From contig JANYEQ010000054.1 in assembly GCA_025363015.1 (NCBI GenBank), forward strand, positions 1 to 64,000: a stretch of DNA of 64,000 nt, given 5' to 3'. How positions within the stretch are numbered: position 1 is the stretch's first letter; the number at the start of each line of letters is the position of its first letter. The position numbers were made by a program, and so were the translations under genes. Positions 61,650 through 64,000 of the stretch are shown in pieces. The stretch is from Bacteroidota bacterium. Its GTDB lineage: Bacteria; Bacteroidota; Bacteroidia; B-17B0; Aurantibacillaceae. The notes under the pieces are model-generated. The model was not told where the DNA came from, made no database searches, and worked only from the letters and a program-made list of their open reading frames with translations.

Positions 61650-61790
61650 TTTTATTTATTTTAATGGAAAACAAATATAAAAAACAATATTTATAATTAC
61701 TATTTAACTGCAAATAGGCAATAGGTTAAAACGTATTTAAAAAAGAAGGCGTGTTTAATTGCGAATTTAGTGAGGCGTATAAAAAAATAA

Positions 61791-63830
61791 TTATTCTACA
61801 ATCATAAACTCGGTACGTCTGTTTTTGGCTCTACCATCTTCAGTAGTATTTTGGGCAATGGGTTTACTAGCACCAAAACCTTTGGCTTTAATACGTTTAC
61901 TATCTACCCCCAGCTCTTCTAATATAAATTTAATAGAGTGAGCACGGTTGCTACTTAAGGCTTCATTATCTTTAGGGTTACCCACATTATCGGTATGGCC
62001 TTGTATTTCAATTTTAATATCGGGGTTTTCTTTTAAGTAATTGCTAAACGATTCTAAAACAATCAAACTTTCTTTAGTTAAATCGGCACTATTGGTATTA
62101 TAATAAATATTATTAAGTATAAAACTTTGCCCCGGTGTGGCTTTATTAATTTCTAAGGCTATTGTTTTAAGAGGTACATCTTGTTTATAAATAGGGCTAT
62201 AACTTAAATTTTTTGTACTTACTATTATTGAACTAAAAGCCATGCTATCTTTGGTTGTGCTAATTAAAATATCGGCTATATTTTTTAAATTTATTGCTGC
62301 CATGTAATCGCCAGTAACACTGTCTACTAAAGCATTTGTTTTTTCTTTTGTTTGGGTATTTTTAATTTCAACTACTGCGCCACTTACGGCATTGCCTGCC
62401 TTATCTTTAACGCTACCTTTAATAAAGGCAACAGCTTGTGGGCGAGCTTCGGGGTACAAATCAAAACTAAATAAATCGTAACGCCCAATGCCTTTACCAC
62501 TTACTTTACCTTCGTTAAAACTAAAAAAGTACCCTGTTTTAGTATCCGTGCTTACAAAAAAGCCTGTATCATCGGTACTGCCATTTATAGGCGAGCCAAT
62601 ATTTTCAGGTTCTAACCACTGGCCTTTACTATCTTTACGCACATAAAAAATATCGTAGCCGCCAAAGCCATAATGCCCGTTACTACTAAAGTAAAGGGTT
62701 TCGCTATCGCTATGTATAAAGGGGGTTTTTTCATCGCCTTTAGTATTTACATTTTTACCTAAATTTTGTGGTGCGCTCCAAAGCCCAGTTTTAGGGTCTT
62801 TTTTTGTAAAATACAAATCAATACCACCATAACCACCTGGTCTATCGCTTGCAAAATAAAGTGTTAATCCGTCAGAGGCAATGGTGGGTTGGCTATCCCA
62901 ATACTTAGGGTCGTTAACGGCAGGGCTTAATTTTCTGATATCGCTCCACGTATCATCGCTATTATCGCACACATAAATATCGCAATTGGGCTGTAGGCCG
63001 CCTTCTTGGCGTTGCATGGCAAAATACAAGTGTTTATTATCAATAGATATGGAGCAACCGCCCTGGTTATCGTCGGTTTCGTTAAAGGGCGATGACATGG
63101 GGGCACCACTATTAAACAGGCCTGTTTTATCGCGTTTGCTAACCATAAATACTTCTTTTTCTTTATCGCTGGCGTAAGCTTTATTTAAATCTTTAATGGG
63201 CAAACGGCGCACATAAAAGCAATTGGCATCATCGGGCGAAATATAGGCTAAGTACTCATCCCGCTCTGTACTAACCCCTTTTACAACTACTGGATTAAAA
63301 GGTACACCTTTTTTTAAAGAACTTTCTTTTTTAGCCGATTTTATCATCATTTTAGATTGGTACATTTCGGCTTCATAATCTTTATCAAATTTTTTGATAT
63401 CGTCGTCTTTAAAATCAATAAATTTTTTTAAATATTTAATGGCGCTATCGTTTTTTAGTTCTTCGTAATAACTAAAACCTATGTAATAATATGGGCTGCT
63501 ATGTATTTGCGAACAGCTGGCAATGGCTTTATAAAAGTAAGGTAAAAGGGGTTTAAAAGATAAGTTTTCGAGCTTGGCACGTACAATCATTTCTTGTGCC
63601 ATGTATAGGTTTGCTTCGGCAAAATCGGGTTCAATTTCTAAGCATTTTACCAAAAACTCAATGCGTTCGGGCTTTTTGTATTTTTTTTTGTCTTTGGCTT
63701 TTTCATATAATTTTAAAGCTTTTTTATCAATATTTTCGTTACATAATTTTGAAGTAGTTTCGTCATCCTCTTGTGAAAAAGTAAAGTTTGACATTAAAAT
63801 AAGACTTAATAAAAATATAATTTTTTGCAT
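61791..63830 (-). CDS. PD40 (WD40-like) + carboxypeptidase-regulatory-like + OmpA family protein (PorE-type)
   Basis: YFASDRPGGYGGIDLYF/YFSSNGHYGFGGYDIFYV repeats, then YYNTNSADLTKESLIVLESFSNYLKENPDIKIEIQGHTDNVG...NRRTEFMIVE. Confidence 0.9.
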   Translation of the reverse strand: MQKIIFLLSLILMSNFTFSQEDDETTSKLCNENIDKKALKLYEKAKDKKKYKKPERIEFLVKCLEIEPDFAEANLYMAQEMIVRAKLENLSFKPLLPYFYKAIASCSQIHSSPYYYIGFSYYEELKNDSAIKYLKKFIDFKDDDIKKFDKDYEAEMYQSKMMIKSAKKESSLKKGVPFNPVVVKGVSTERDEYLAYISPDDANCFYVRRLPIKDLNKAYASDKEKEVFMVSKRDKTGLFNSGAPMSSPFNETDDNQGGCSISIDNKHLYFAMQRQEGGLQPNCDIYVCDNSDDTWSDIRKLSPAVNDPKYWDSQPTIASDGLTLYFASDRPGGYGGIDLYFTKKDPKTGLWSAPQNLGKNVNTKGDEKTPFIHSDSETLYFSSNGHYGFGGYDIFYVRKDSKGQWLEPENIGSPINGSTDDTGFFVSTDTKTGYFFSFNEGKVSGKGIGRYDLFSFDLYPEARPQAVAFIKGSVKDKAGNAVSGAVVEIKNTQTKEKTNALVDSVTGDYMAAINLKNIADILISTTKDSMAFSSIIVSTKNLSYSPIYKQDVPLKTIALEINKATPGQSFILNNIYYNTNSADLTKESLIVLESFSNYLKENPDIKIEIQGHTDNVGNPKDNEALSSNRAHSIKFILEELGVDSKRIKAKGFGASKPIAQNTTEDGRAKNRRTEFMIVE

Positions 63831-63916
63831 AGTAATAATTATAACAAATTTAATGCTAAAGCTTACACTTTTGGTATTAAAAAAACATAATTTTTAACAA
63901 TGGCATAGTTAGGCAC

Positions 63917-63953
63917 AAAAAAAACTGTCAAATATAATTTGACAGTTTTTTTT
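63917..63953. terminator. Bidirectional intrinsic terminator
   Basis: AAAAAAAACTGTCAAAT-ATA-ATTTGACAGTTTTTTTT perfect stem with A and T runs on either side. Confidence 0.93.
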
Positions 63954-63972
63954 ATAAGAAAAAAATATATGA

Positions 63973-64000
63973 TTATTTCTTTTTAGAGTAACGGGTGCGG
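63973..64000 (-). CDS. Probable 3' end of a minus-strand CDS (...RTRYSKKK*), truncated by window edge
   Basis: Open basic C-terminal frame ending in TAA, followed by the terminator at 63917-63953; too short for identification. Confidence 0.3.

Overview
The window is 64 kb of AT-rich, densely coding bacterial chromosome, very probably from a Bacteroidota member. Evidence: T9SS type A and type B C-terminal sorting domains, PD40/OmpA and PKD-repeat surface proteins, and promoters fitting TTTG-N19-TAnnTTTG. Most of it is housekeeping: a complete trp operon ending in a DAHP synthase gene (trpE-G-D-C-F-B-A-aroF, minus strand), uvrB, proS, prmC, tsaC/sua5, dtd, pyrR-like, a ctp protease, rnpB RNA on the minus strand, an ABC-F ATPase, ABC transporters, cell-surface polysaccharide genes and several peptidases. 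The strongest non-ORF signal is a fully readable trp attenuator upstream of trpE. It has a 20-aa leader peptide MKTQVVNKFWWWLSTTVVSS (three consecutive Trp codons), a 12-bp terminator with a U-tract, a 14-nt antiterminator partner at the end of the leader ORF, and a consensus Bacteroidota promoter only about 9 nt from the leader ATG, so the leader peptide may be almost leaderless. Other second-look signals are a 43-bp near-perfect palindrome over the yceI-marR promoter, a terminator right against the marR start codon, twin 15-bp palindromes in front of a LexA-like (S24) XRE regulator, a Tyr/Asn/Gly-rich repeat lipoprotein, and small accessory-looking intergenic islands with inverted repeats. 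I found no CRISPR array, prophage, transposase or tRNA gene. No wholly new multi-gene system is clearly supported.
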